Source of the DNA: Chloroflexia bacterium
Lineage (GTDB): Bacteria; Chloroflexota; Chloroflexia; Thermomicrobiales; CFX8
Length of the DNA stretch: 56,743 nucleotides
Direction: 5' to 3'
Assembly (NCBI GenBank): GCA_030431755.1
Contig: JAUIIK010000017.1
Span: 1-56,743, forward strand
Shown piece by piece: positions 7,959-15,763 of the stretch (within the stretch, counting starts at the first letter, position 1; every line of letters begins with the position of its first letter). The notes below the pieces were generated by a model. That model saw only the letters and a program-made list of their open reading frames with translations, did no database searches and had not been told where the DNA came from. A program made the position numbers and the translations under genes.

Positions 7959-9167
7959 TCAGTCGACTGCGGCGGCCATTTGCGCGAGGTCCGCCAGCGC
8001 AACGAGCCGCGCCGGCGGCCGGGCGGTCATCGGCACCAGCTGGTCGAGCGTGATTCCGGTTTGCACGCGGATCATGCGCGCAATGACGTACTCGGTATCG
8101 CGACCCTGGGACGCGCCCATGCCGGCTCGCGTCTTGCGCTTCACATCGTTGACGCTTACCGCACCGCTCTGGATCGCATCCCGGATGCAGGCGGCTATCA
8201 CTTGCTCCTCGCGGTCGACCTGTACTTCGTCCGGGATCCGCGCCGCGTCGCCAACATCGATGTGCGGACCGCGCGCCTGGACCGCGTCCGCCAGCGCCGA
8301 CATCGCGGTCGCAAGCTCATCACTGTCCGTCGCGGCGAATCCGGCGACGTAGCCTTGCGCCGCGGCTTCGGCCGCCGTGACGCAACCGCCGGCGTCGCCG
8401 ACGACGTAGACGCCTTCGACCGAGGTCTGCATGTGCGCGTTGCGAATCGGGACGTGGCAACCGTTGGCTGCTGAATACTCCAGGTCGGCCATCGCGTGCC
8501 GCGCCAGCTCCGGATCAGGCAACGACCCCAACGCGAGCACGACAGCATCGACCGCTTCCCGTTCGCCTTCGACAGAGATCCACTCGACAGCGCCATCACC
8601 ACCGGCTTCGACTCCGTCGGGAGTCTGGAAGCGGCTAACGACGCTAGCTCCAGCTGCTTCGAGGTCGGCCTGCAGCTGGTCGGCGTCCGCGCCGCGGCCA
8701 ATGACCGCGACACGCCTCCCCGGCAAGACATAGTGGAGGTGCATGAATGCCCGCGCCGCGCGCGCCGTCATCACACCAGGGAGGGTCCACCCGGCAAATG
8801 GCCAGACGATCTCCGTCGACCCGGTTGCCAGGATGATCTTGTCGGGCCGTAGCTGGTAAGCGCCCTCGGGGCCGTGGACGGCAATGGTGCGGTCCTCGAA
8901 GAGCCCCCAGACAACGCTGCGGTTGCGACAATCGATTGAAGACTGTTCGAGCACTCTCCGCCCATAGCTGGTCGAATCGTAGCCCCGATAGCCTTCGAGC
9001 ACATCGGGCGGGTTGTCGATCTTCTGGATCGACGTGCGCTGCCAACCGCCCATCTGCTCCTGTTCGTCGATCAGGATGACCTCCGCGCCGGGCCGTGACG
9101 CGGTGATCGCCGCCATGATCCCGGACAGACCGCCGCCCACGACCACGATCTGCGTCGTGCCGCTCAT
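7959..9167 (-). CDS. HcnB/opine-oxidase-type FAD/NAD subunit lacking BFD cluster cysteines
   Basis: This is a 402-aa pyridine-nucleotide-disulfide-type flavoprotein. It has GGGLSG near the N-terminus, an ATG box (ILATGST), a second dinucleotide fold after about residue 150, and YVVGDAGG near residue 270. The C-terminal 88 residues have the shape of a BFD-like [2Fe-2S] domain (VKRKTRAGMG, then xQGR), but the ligand positions are V317, R319, S353 and T358 instead of four cysteines. The start codon overlaps the stop of the upstream small subunit by 4 nt (ATGA), with GGGGTGAG as ribosome-binding site. It most likely forms a complex with its two neighbours. Electron transfer must differ from cluster-containing relatives. 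Confidence 0.85.
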   Translation of the reverse strand: MSGTTQIVVVGGGLSGIMAAITASRPGAEVILIDEQEQMGGWQRTSIQKIDNPPDVLEGYRGYDSTSYGRRVLEQSSIDCRNRSVVWGLFEDRTIAVHGPEGAYQLRPDKIILATGSTEIVWPFAGWTLPGVMTARAARAFMHLHYVLPGRRVAVIGRGADADQLQADLEAAGASVVSRFQTPDGVEAGGDGAVEWISVEGEREAVDAVVLALGSLPDPELARHAMADLEYSAANGCHVPIRNAHMQTSVEGVYVVGDAGGCVTAAEAAAQGYVAGFAATDSDELATAMSALADAVQARGPHIDVGDAARIPDEVQVDREEQVIAACIRDAIQSGAVSVNDVKRKTRAGMGASQGRDTEYVIARMIRVQTGITLDQLVPMTARPPARLVALADLAQMAAAVD

Positions 9168-9481
9168 GACGACTCACCCCAGTCGCCCAGTCCCTGCTGA
9201 GTGTCGACAACCATGCCGTCCCGGACCGGGGTTCGCATCAGCTGCACATTCGCCTCGCCGTCGACCGTGCCAAGCTCTTCTGTTGATCTGCCAACGCCGG
9301 TGAAGACGCCACGCGGCTCACCAGTCTCGGGCATCGTGCGAACCGCCCGCAGGCCCGCTGCCAGCAGCGCCGCCGCCACCGGCTCGCCCTCGAATGCCGT
9401 GATCGGTTCACCATCGACGGTGATCGACACGGCGCTGCCGGCCGGTCTAACGCCGAGAATTGGATGTTTTGAGATTCGCAT
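9164..9481 (-). CDS. HcnA-like ferredoxin-fold subunit with all four cysteines replaced
   Basis: This is a 105-aa protein aligning end to end with the small [2Fe-2S] subunit of HCN synthase/opine oxidase/SoxA N-terminal type. It has an SITVDGEPITAFEGEPVAAAL start, GEPRGVF, NVQLMRTPVRDGMVVDTQ and the usual length. In relatives the cluster is held by C-x4-C-x2-C-x12-C. Here the same four positions read T61, S66, E69 and M82, and the protein has no cysteine at all. Spacing between the positions is exactly kept. I used the ATG at 9481; the TTG just before it is less likely. It overlaps the next gene by 4 nt. It should be a structural subunit without a redox centre. Confidence 0.82.
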   Translation of the reverse strand: MRISKHPILGVRPAGSAVSITVDGEPITAFEGEPVAAALLAAGLRAVRTMPETGEPRGVFTGVGRSTEELGTVDGEANVQLMRTPVRDGMVVDTQQGLGDWGESS

Positions 9482-9505
9482 CAACGCCGTTCGTCCTCTT
9501 CAACC

Positions 9506-9994
9506 TCATGCGATATCGTCCAGCACTTTTACCATGATCAAGCAGGGATTCCCCGGCCAAAGCCCGTGGATCTCCTCGACGGGGAGGAAGCCCAGCGCGG
9601 CGTAGAAGCGTCGTGTCCCAGCGTAGTTGGGGTCAGGGTGCGATGGGCCCAGGGTCTTGACCTCCAGCAGACGCTTGCCGCGCTCGACCGCGATGACGGC
9701 CGCCGCCTCGATGAGCTTGCGGCCGATGCCGCGGCGGTGGAAACGGCGAGCGACCGCCATAACGTGGATCTCGGTGGTGGACTCGTTGTGCTCGTTCAAC
9801 GCCAGGAATCCGGCAATCTCGTCGCCGGCACGCGCCACCAGCAGCTCCATGGCCTGCATGTCCTCAACGTAGGCGGCGATTGACTCTTCAATCCCGAACC
9901 AGTCCGGTAGTTGGCGGAGGATCGCCTCGCAGGCGTCAACATCGTCACCGGTTGCCAGATGTATGTCGAACGCGGCGTCGGTCCCGTCTACCAT
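9506..9994 (-). CDS. GNAT family N-acetyltransferase
   Basis: This is a 162-aa single-domain GNAT protein. The acetyl-CoA binding signature is RRFHRRGIGRKLIEAA (motif A), followed by RRFYAALGFLPVEE, the usual C-terminal strand. The ATG at 9994 overlaps the stop codon of the phosphoribosyltransferase gene (ATGGTAG), so the two are probably translationally coupled. An AGGA lies 8 nt upstream. The acceptor substrate is unknown. Coupling with nicotinate phosphoribosyltransferase is the only contextual hint and does not name it. Confidence 0.88.
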   Translation of the reverse strand: MVDGTDAAFDIHLATGDDVDACEAILRQLPDWFGIEESIAAYVEDMQAMELLVARAGDEIAGFLALNEHNESTTEIHVMAVARRFHRRGIGRKLIEAAAVIAVERGKRLLEVKTLGPSHPDPNYAGTRRFYAALGFLPVEEIHGLWPGNPCLIMVKVLDDIA

Positions 9995-11208
9995 TCCGAC
10001 GGTCCTGACTGATCGATCTCCGGGCCTGCGATCTCGAGCTGGCGCAACGTGCGCGCCCGTATCTCAACCGGCGTCGGAAGCTCGTCAACAAGACGGCCAT
10101 CGTCGAGCAAGCTCACAAGCTGCGGCACGAGGCCGGGACGGTCGGGGTTCGCTTCCAGAGGTAGAACAGTGTCGCGCAGCGTCGACTCGTCCCGCCAGAC
10201 CTGCTTCGCGCCCGACATCTTGCCGCGCTTCGCAACCGCTTCGCCGTCAAGCTCCACGAGATCCATGCTGAAGTCAATCGTCCCGGCATTGGCGATGCTT
10301 GTGCCGACACCGAAACCGTCGACCAGTGGCCGCAGCTCGCGCACGGTCCGCTCGTTCAAGCCGCCACTGACGAATATCTGGACATGTGAGTGGCCACGCA
10401 TATCCAGTTCCCAGCGGACTTCCCGGATGATCTGGGCGAAGTCACCCCGCCGGCTGCCAGGCGTGTCGAGACGAATACCTGACAGCTTCTCCCCGAACGC
10501 CTCGGCCAGCCGCACCGCCTCAAATTTCTCGTCCTGGAAGGTGTCGATTAACGCGATGCGCGGCACATCTTCTGCAATGGTCGCGTCATACAGGCGCATC
10601 GCTTCGAGCGTGTCGCCGACGACGAGGATCAACGCGTGCGGCATAGTGCCGGTCGGGTCCGCGCCCAGCAGCTCCGCGCTCTTGAGGACGCTGACGCCGT
10701 CGCAACCGCCAATATAGGCGGCTCGCTCGATCACCGGCGCGACGGCCGGGTGCATCCGGCGCGCGCCGAAGCTAATCAGCGGCTTGTCGCCGGCCGCATG
10801 CCGTACCCGTGCCGCCTTCGTCGCGACGCCCGATGACTGGCAGACGAGGCCCAGAATCGCCGTCTCAAGCTGCGCGAAGGCTTGATAGCGCCCTGTGATC
10901 TCGAACACCGGCAGGTGCGGCCGGATCAGCGACCCTTCGGGAAAGCTACGCATCGAGACCGGGAAGCCGTCCAGCAGCGCGAAGACTTCCTCCAGGCCCG
11001 TGAAGACGGCCCAGGGCATATGGTCGGGCAGACCCTTGACCGCGAACTCGGCGCGGACCAGCGGATTGAGGTCATGCTTTTCGAGGATTTCCAGCGTGCG
11101 CTCGAAGTACACGTCCGCCGTGCGTCCCGCCCGAATCTCCGCGGACGTCGCCTGGTGAAATTGCGGCTGCCGCGAGCTCCTGGTGTCTGCGCGACCTTCG
11201 CCTGCCAT
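9988..11208 (-). CDS. pncB: Nicotinate phosphoribosyltransferase
   Basis: This 406-aa enzyme joins nicotinate and PRPP to give nicotinate mononucleotide in NAD salvage. The N-terminal half has the family pattern: a YFERTLEIL helix, the FPEGSLIRPHLPVFEITG strand region, LETAILGLVCQSSGVATKA and SFGARRMHP. The barrel has LIDTFQDE, then SGIRLDTPGSRRGDF, IFVSGGLNE and FGVGTSIANA, which form the PRPP-phosphate site. Start is the ATG at 11208, with CGGAGG five bases upstream. It heads an apparent minus-strand run of pncB, GNAT and the hcnABC-like genes. A near-perfect palindrome lies 27 bp upstream (11235-11255). Confidence 0.92.
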   Translation of the reverse strand: MAGEGRADTRSSRQPQFHQATSAEIRAGRTADVYFERTLEILEKHDLNPLVRAEFAVKGLPDHMPWAVFTGLEEVFALLDGFPVSMRSFPEGSLIRPHLPVFEITGRYQAFAQLETAILGLVCQSSGVATKAARVRHAAGDKPLISFGARRMHPAVAPVIERAAYIGGCDGVSVLKSAELLGADPTGTMPHALILVVGDTLEAMRLYDATIAEDVPRIALIDTFQDEKFEAVRLAEAFGEKLSGIRLDTPGSRRGDFAQIIREVRWELDMRGHSHVQIFVSGGLNERTVRELRPLVDGFGVGTSIANAGTIDFSMDLVELDGEAVAKRGKMSGAKQVWRDESTLRDTVLPLEANPDRPGLVPQLVSLLDDGRLVDELPTPVEIRARTLRQLEIAGPEIDQSGPSEW

Positions 11209-11234
11209 GTCATCCTCCGGTCAGTGACAGCAAC

Positions 11235-11255
11235 TTATACTCATCATGAGTATAA
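11235..11255. promoter_or_regulatory. 21-bp palindrome between divergent pncB and dUTPase genes (operator candidate)
   Basis: Two 10-bp arms (TTATACTCAT and ATGAGTATAA) flank a single central base. Each strand contains TATACT, a good -10 hexamer, so a bound dimer could block transcription in either direction. It sits 27 bp before the pncB start. NAD salvage genes are often controlled by NrtR, NiaR or NadR. No such regulator gene is in the window, so the regulator is unknown. Confidence 0.6.
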
Positions 11256-11305
11256 AGTATTGGTCGATTGCCCCGGCTTGACGCTGCCGGTTCCTGACAG
11301 TAGAT

Positions 11306-11328
11306 TGTACGGACATAGCGACCGTACA
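11306..11328. promoter_or_regulatory. 7-bp inverted repeat upstream of the dUTPase gene
   Basis: TGTACGG and CCGTACA are separated by 9 nt and end 24 bp before the start codon. The 23-bp dyad could be an operator or a leader hairpin. No functional evidence beyond the symmetry. Confidence 0.4.
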
Positions 11329-11352
11329 TTTCGCAAGAAATCAGGTAGAAGC

Positions 11353-11886
11353 ATGCAACCCGGGCAAGGCGTCCTCAGCAATGAAGCGCTCTGGCAGCTA
11401 TTAGAAAATAGTCCGCCACTCCTCGAAAACATGGTCGATCCGGACGCGCAGGTCCAGCCGAATGGCATCGACATCACCGTCGAAACGATCTCCCGCTTCC
11501 GTGGCTCGGGCACGCTTGGCCGGACGAACGCCACGCGCGTCTTACCGGTCACTGACGATCTGCCGTTCGAGCCGGACGGCTCAGTCTATCTGCCGGAAGG
11601 CGCATACCAGGTGCGCTTCAACGAGACGGTCAACCTGCCGAGCTGGCTGATGGCCTATGCCAGACCGCGTTCGAGCCTGCTGCGCTCTGGTGTCGCGATG
11701 CACACCGCCGTTTGGGACGCCGGCTACTCCGGACGCGGCATGTCGCTGATGGTCGTCTACCATCCGGCCGGATTCAAAGTCGAGCGTGACGCGCGCATCT
11801 GCCAGCTCGTCTTCCATCCGCTCGTAGCTGCGACCGAAGCCGGCTATGCCGGAATCTACCAGCACGAAGGCGCTGCAGCTGACTAA
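11353..11886 (+). CDS. dUTPase / dCTP deaminase superfamily protein
   Basis: This is a 177-aa member of the trimeric dUTPase-Dcd fold family, which limits dUTP or makes dUMP precursors. Visible landmarks are VQPNGIDIT, AYARPRSSLLRSG (motif 2), VWDAGYSGRG (motif 3) and ERDARICQLVFHPL. In E. coli-type dCTP deaminase, the catalytic glutamate lies just after motif 3 in a VLEFYN-like strand. Here that strand reads SLMVVYH, so a pure dUTPase role is more likely than deamination. The ATG at 11353 is the natural start; open frame continues upstream but overlaps pncB on the other strand. AGGTAG precedes it. It is followed 72 bp later by hemE's intergenic region. Confidence 0.8.
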   Translation: MQPGQGVLSNEALWQLLENSPPLLENMVDPDAQVQPNGIDITVETISRFRGSGTLGRTNATRVLPVTDDLPFEPDGSVYLPEGAYQVRFNETVNLPSWLMAYARPRSSLLRSGVAMHTAVWDAGYSGRGMSLMVVYHPAGFKVERDARICQLVFHPLVAATEAGYAGIYQHEGAAAD

Positions 11887-11930
11887 CCCGTCGAATGACT
11901 CTCCGCAACCCGCCAGGCAAGACCGCGGAT

Positions 11931-11939
11931 TGTTACAAT
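11931..11939 (+). promoter_or_regulatory. Extended -10 element upstream of hemE
   Basis: TGT followed by TACAAT matches an extended -10 (TGn-TAnnnT) about 38 bp before the hemE start. No good -35 hexamer is seen 17 bp upstream, which fits the extended -10 class. Modest support. Confidence 0.4.
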
Positions 11940-11976
11940 CTGCACAAGCTATCGCCAGGTGTCGAACGGAGTGACA

Positions 11977-13026
11977 GTGCTAGGTTCGGAACGGTTCCTA
12001 CGAGCATGCCGGCTCCAACCCGTCGATTGCACGCCAGTTTGGTTCATGCGTCAGGCAGGCCGCTACCAGGCAGCCTATCGGGAAATCCGCAAGCAACACA
12101 CGATTCTGGACATCATCGCCAGCGCAGAGCTCTCGGCACAGGTGACGATGCTGCCGGCCAACGCGATGGCGGTCGACGCCGCGATCATCTTCGCCGACAT
12201 CATGCCACCGCTGGTGCCGCTCGGTATGCAGCTCGAGTACGCCGCCGGCGAGGGACCGATCTTCCACAATCCGATCCAGACCGCGTCTGACGGCGACGCC
12301 CTTACGCCATACGACCCTGCCAGTGAGCTCAAGCCGACCCTCGATGCGCTACGCACGGTGCGCGCGGAGCTCGACGGACGCGCCGCGCTGATCGGCTTCG
12401 CCGGCAGCCCCTTCACGCTGGCAAGCTACATGATTGAGGGCGGACCTTCCCGCAACTACGCCAAAGTCAAACAGTTCATGTTCAGCCAGGAAGCCGCCTG
12501 GAACCGGCTGATGGACACGCTCGGCCAGATGACCAGCGACTATCTCATTGCCCAGGTCGAGGCCGGCGCTCAATGTGTCCAGCTCTTCGATTCCTGGGCA
12601 GGTTCCCTGGCTCCACTGGACTTCCAACGCTACGTCCTGCCGACGACGACACGTATTGTCGAGCACGTGCATGCAGCTACCGATGTCCCGATCATTCTCT
12701 TTGGCGTGCATACCAGCGGCATGCTCGATCTCATTGCCGAGGCGGGCAGCGATGTCGTCGGCGTTGACTGGCGCATCCCGCTCGGACGCGCCTGGGAGAT
12801 CATTGGCTTTGACCGGGCAATCCAGGGGAACCTCGATCCTATCCGGCTCTTCGACTCCGGCGCTTCGCTACGCGCCAGCGTCAAGGCCGTGCTGGACGAG
12901 GCAGGCGAACGTCCCGGCCACATCTTCAATCTGGGCCACGGGATCATCCCCGGAACGCCCGAACCTACAGCGAGTGAAGTGGTTGACCTCGTGCACGAGC
13001 TGAGCGCGCGGCACGTAGAAGGATAG
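11977..13026 (+). CDS. hemE: Uroporphyrinogen decarboxylase
   Basis: This 349-aa enzyme removes four carboxyl groups from uroporphyrinogen III to give coproporphyrinogen III. Signature 1 (PVWFMRQAGRY) appears near the N-terminus and GFAGSPFTLASYMIEGG corresponds to signature 2. The conserved aspartate of IIFADIMPPL and the C-terminal NLGHGIIPGTP are present. I chose the GTG at 11977 because GGAG lies five bases upstream; GTG codons at 11959 and 11971 are in frame but poorly spaced. It is the first gene of a hemE-hemH-hemY unit, 10 bp before hemH. Confidence 0.95.
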   Translation: MLGSERFLRACRLQPVDCTPVWFMRQAGRYQAAYREIRKQHTILDIIASAELSAQVTMLPANAMAVDAAIIFADIMPPLVPLGMQLEYAAGEGPIFHNPIQTASDGDALTPYDPASELKPTLDALRTVRAELDGRAALIGFAGSPFTLASYMIEGGPSRNYAKVKQFMFSQEAAWNRLMDTLGQMTSDYLIAQVEAGAQCVQLFDSWAGSLAPLDFQRYVLPTTTRIVEHVHAATDVPIILFGVHTSGMLDLIAEAGSDVVGVDWRIPLGRAWEIIGFDRAIQGNLDPIRLFDSGASLRASVKAVLDEAGERPGHIFNLGHGIIPGTPEPTASEVVDLVHELSARHVEG

Positions 13027-13036
13027 GAACCCGACG

Positions 13037-13987
13037 ATGAGTGGAGGACGCAGGCGCGTCGGCGTCATGATCATGGCGTACGGAGGTCCGAACACGCTCG
13101 CGGAAGTACCGGCATTCCTCGCCGACATCCGTGGCGGCCGGCCCACTTCGCAGGAATTGATCGACGAGATCACCGAGCGCTACGAGCAGATCGGCGGCAG
13201 CTCACCGATTCTCGAACTGACAACTGCTCAGGCACAGAGCATTGAGAACGAGCTAAACGCGAACGGTGGCGACACCGAGTACCGCTGCTTTGTCGGCATG
13301 CGCCACTGGCTCCCCTATATCGAGGAGGTCGTGCCGCAGATGCTTGCCGAGGATGTCGATCTCGTCGCCGGCGCAGTGATGGCGCCCCACTTCAGCCGCA
13401 TGAGCGTCGGCGCATACATGGGCAAACTCACGAAGGCGCTCAAGGAACAGGGCGTTGACCTGCCAGTGATTCAGGTCCGAAGCTGGAAGGACGAGCCGGA
13501 ATTTATTGGCTCGATCGCAACCCGCATCGAAGCTGCGATGTCCCGGCACTACCCCGACAAGCAGCTCAACGACGTTGTCGTGCTCTTCACCGCGCATTCG
13601 CTCCCGGCCCGCATCCTGGAGTCAGGAGACCCTTATCGCGAAGAGATCTTGACCTCGGTCGACCTGGTCGCGGAGCAGCTTGGGTTGACGAACTACCGCT
13701 TCGCTTTCCAGAGTCAGGGCGCGTCAGGCGACGCCTGGCTTGGCCCGACGGTTGAGGAAACGCTGGAAGAGTTTGCAGGCAACGGCATCAAGGAACTGCT
13801 CTTCGTGCCGATTGGTTTCGTCTGCGACCACGTCGAGGTGCTCTTCGACGTCGATATCGAGCACAAGCAGCAAGCTGAAGAGCTGGGCATTCGCCTTGAA
13901 CGTACCGAGATGCTCAACGACGATCCCGGACTCGCCAAGGCGGTCGCCAATGCGGTGCGCGCGGCTGTGGCGGAGGCCAGCGACTAG
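13037..13987 (+). CDS. hemH: Ferrochelatase (coproporphyrin type by context)
   Basis: This 316-aa protein inserts Fe2+ into a porphyrin. The catalytic pair is visible: His187 in LFTAHSLP and Glu268 in GFVCDHVEVLFD. There is no C-terminal membrane anchor or added domain. Its place between hemE and hemY copies the hemEHY operon of Bacillus, where the enzyme uses coproporphyrin III (CpfC) and haem is finished by the decarboxylase ChdC. No chdC is in the window, so substrate choice is inferred from order only. Confidence 0.93.
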   Translation: MSGGRRRVGVMIMAYGGPNTLAEVPAFLADIRGGRPTSQELIDEITERYEQIGGSSPILELTTAQAQSIENELNANGGDTEYRCFVGMRHWLPYIEEVVPQMLAEDVDLVAGAVMAPHFSRMSVGAYMGKLTKALKEQGVDLPVIQVRSWKDEPEFIGSIATRIEAAMSRHYPDKQLNDVVVLFTAHSLPARILESGDPYREEILTSVDLVAEQLGLTNYRFAFQSQGASGDAWLGPTVEETLEEFAGNGIKELLFVPIGFVCDHVEVLFDVDIEHKQQAEELGIRLERTEMLNDDPGLAKAVANAVRAAVAEASD

Positions 13988-15403
13988 ATGCCAGCGCGGG
14001 TCGCCGTTGTTGGGGCCGGGATTTCCGGGCTGGCCGCGGCAGTCGAGCTACGAGCACGCGGAATCGACGTTATCGTCTTCGAGGCGAGCGACCGCGCTGG
14101 CGGCCCAATTCACACTGTCCGCTCAGACGACTACATCATCGACGCCGGGCCGGACTCGTTCCTGTCGACGAAACCAGGCGGGATCAGTTTCGCGGAACGG
14201 CTTGGCATTGCCGATCAGCTCATCAACACCAGCCCCGACGGCGGCGGCACCTATATCGTCCACGACGGTGCGATGCAGCCGCTCCCGGAGGGCATCACGA
14301 TGCTGGTGCCGACGCAGTTCCGGCAGATCCTTGAATCACCGCTGCTCGACTTCTCCGGCAAGGCGCGGCTCCTCGGCGACTACCTCATTCCAGCCCGGAG
14401 TGGCGATGACGACGAGTCCGTGGCTGCGTTCATGCGGCGCAGGGTTGGCCGGCAGGCCTTCGAGCATCTTGCCGAACCACTGCTCTCCGGCATCTTCGCG
14501 GGCGACGCCACGCGACTCAGCATCGAGGCGACCTTCCCCCGCCTGCGCGAAGCCGAACGCCGCCACGGTGGTCTGATCCGCGCGGCGCTGGCAGCGCGGA
14601 AAGCAGCTGCAACGGCGCAGAGCCCACCACGCAAATACACACCATTCGTAAGTCTTCGCGGTGGTCTCGGCGCTGTAGTTGATGCGGCCATAGACCGCAT
14701 CAGCGCGGACAGCATCCGCTACAACACACCGGTCACCGCAATCACCAGCCATGGCACTGGGTACAGACTCGACACTGCGAGCGGCGCTGAGTTCTCTGCG
14801 GACGCCGTCATCCTCGCGACTCCAGCCGGCCCGACGGCCAACCTCCTACGCGAGCTTGCGCCGCGAGCCGCGCAGGCGCTCGAGTCGATCCCCTATGTCT
14901 CGTCAGCGACGGTCTCGATGGCGTTCGACGAGGCGGATGTCCGGGTCGCCGGCGGCGGGCGCGGGTTTGTCGTGCCGCGCGTCGAAGGCTTCGATCTCAC
15001 GGCCGTGACCTGGTCGAGCCGGAAATTCGCCGGACGCGCACCAGAGGGCAGTGTGCTCCTGCGGGGGTTTGTCGGACGGGCGGGCAATGAGGAGCCGGCG
15101 TTCCTTCCCGACAACGAGGTCATCGAGACAGTGCGGCGCGACCTCGCCAGCATCACCGGCATTGCTGCCGAACCACGCTCCGCGCGAGTCTTCCGCTGGC
15201 ACAACGCCATGCCGCAATTCCACGTCGGTCATCGTGAATTGGTGCAAGAGATTCAGGCCGAGATCGGCGCGGTTCCTGACCTGGCCGTGGTCGGCGCAGC
15301 CTATCGCGGCGTCGGGATACCCGACTGCGTCACCTTCGCAACAGGGACCGCAACGAGCCTTGCCGAGTCGCTCAACCATGGCTCCACATCAGCAACCGCC
15401 TAG
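13988..15403 (+). CDS. hemY: Coproporphyrinogen/protoporphyrinogen oxidase, FAD type
   Basis: This 471-aa flavoprotein oxidises a porphyrinogen to porphyrin with O2. It has an N-terminal GAGISGLAAA dinucleotide fold, then FEASDRAGGPIHTV and DAGPDSFLSTKP, which are typical of HemY/CgoX. The C-terminal segment AAYRGVGIPDCV closes the FAD domain. The ATG directly abuts the hemH stop codon. A GGAGG inside the end of hemH serves as ribosome-binding site. With hemE and hemH this gives the last steps of the Gram-positive style haem route. Confidence 0.92.
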   Translation: MPARVAVVGAGISGLAAAVELRARGIDVIVFEASDRAGGPIHTVRSDDYIIDAGPDSFLSTKPGGISFAERLGIADQLINTSPDGGGTYIVHDGAMQPLPEGITMLVPTQFRQILESPLLDFSGKARLLGDYLIPARSGDDDESVAAFMRRRVGRQAFEHLAEPLLSGIFAGDATRLSIEATFPRLREAERRHGGLIRAALAARKAAATAQSPPRKYTPFVSLRGGLGAVVDAAIDRISADSIRYNTPVTAITSHGTGYRLDTASGAEFSADAVILATPAGPTANLLRELAPRAAQALESIPYVSSATVSMAFDEADVRVAGGGRGFVVPRVEGFDLTAVTWSSRKFAGRAPEGSVLLRGFVGRAGNEEPAFLPDNEVIETVRRDLASITGIAAEPRSARVFRWHNAMPQFHVGHRELVQEIQAEIGAVPDLAVVGAAYRGVGIPDCVTFATGTATSLAESLNHGSTSATA

Positions 15404-15763
15404 GCACTCTTAAACAACGCGCGCGCCCCGACTACAGGTCATTTGAACACCGCATCGGAGGACTGGAGTTCATCTCACCGAATCCACCCAGTTCACCGCA
15501 CGCACGTGTTTCATCGCGAGTCTATGTCCAATTGGACGTCATCCTGAACGAAGCGGCGCGTAGCCGAAGGTGCGATGCACACCGTCAGATCGGGGGACGC
15601 AAGGTAAAAGTAATAGTTGAGTGCCAAGCCACGGGAGTGTGAGTGAAAATACACCGACCTCCCGTGGTTACGCCAAGGTCGGGTCGATCAGGAGAGATGG
15701 CCGCCACCCGCACGATAACAACCGCCGCCAACTCCAGAGCACTACGTTGCATTCTGACTACGG
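15404..15763. other. 360-bp gene-free convergent region with a dispersed-repeat fragment
   Basis: It lies between the 3' ends of hemY and the SLC13 gene. No convincing ORF is seen. It holds a hairpin at 15629-15667, and near 15470 a GGAGTTCATCTC block also present in the terminal inverted repeat at 56398-56473. A TCATCCTGAACGAAGC stretch near 15540 resembles a degenerate dispersed repeat seen in many genomes. Confidence 0.55.
15629..15667. terminator. Hairpin between hemY and SLC13 genes
   Basis: CCACGGGAG and CTCCCGTGG form a perfect 9-bp stem with a 21-nt loop between convergent genes. No T-run follows on either strand, so it may be a factor-assisted terminator or a transcript-stabilising hairpin. 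Confidence 0.35.

Noticed and set aside
10882-11352. Upstream extension of the dUTPase frame
   Set aside because: It is antisense to pncB and non-conserved; the ATG at 11353 fits the family start.
15540-15571. TCATCCTGAACGAAGC-like stretch as a defined repeat element
   Set aside because: Only one degenerate copy was noticed in the window, so no element boundaries can be set.
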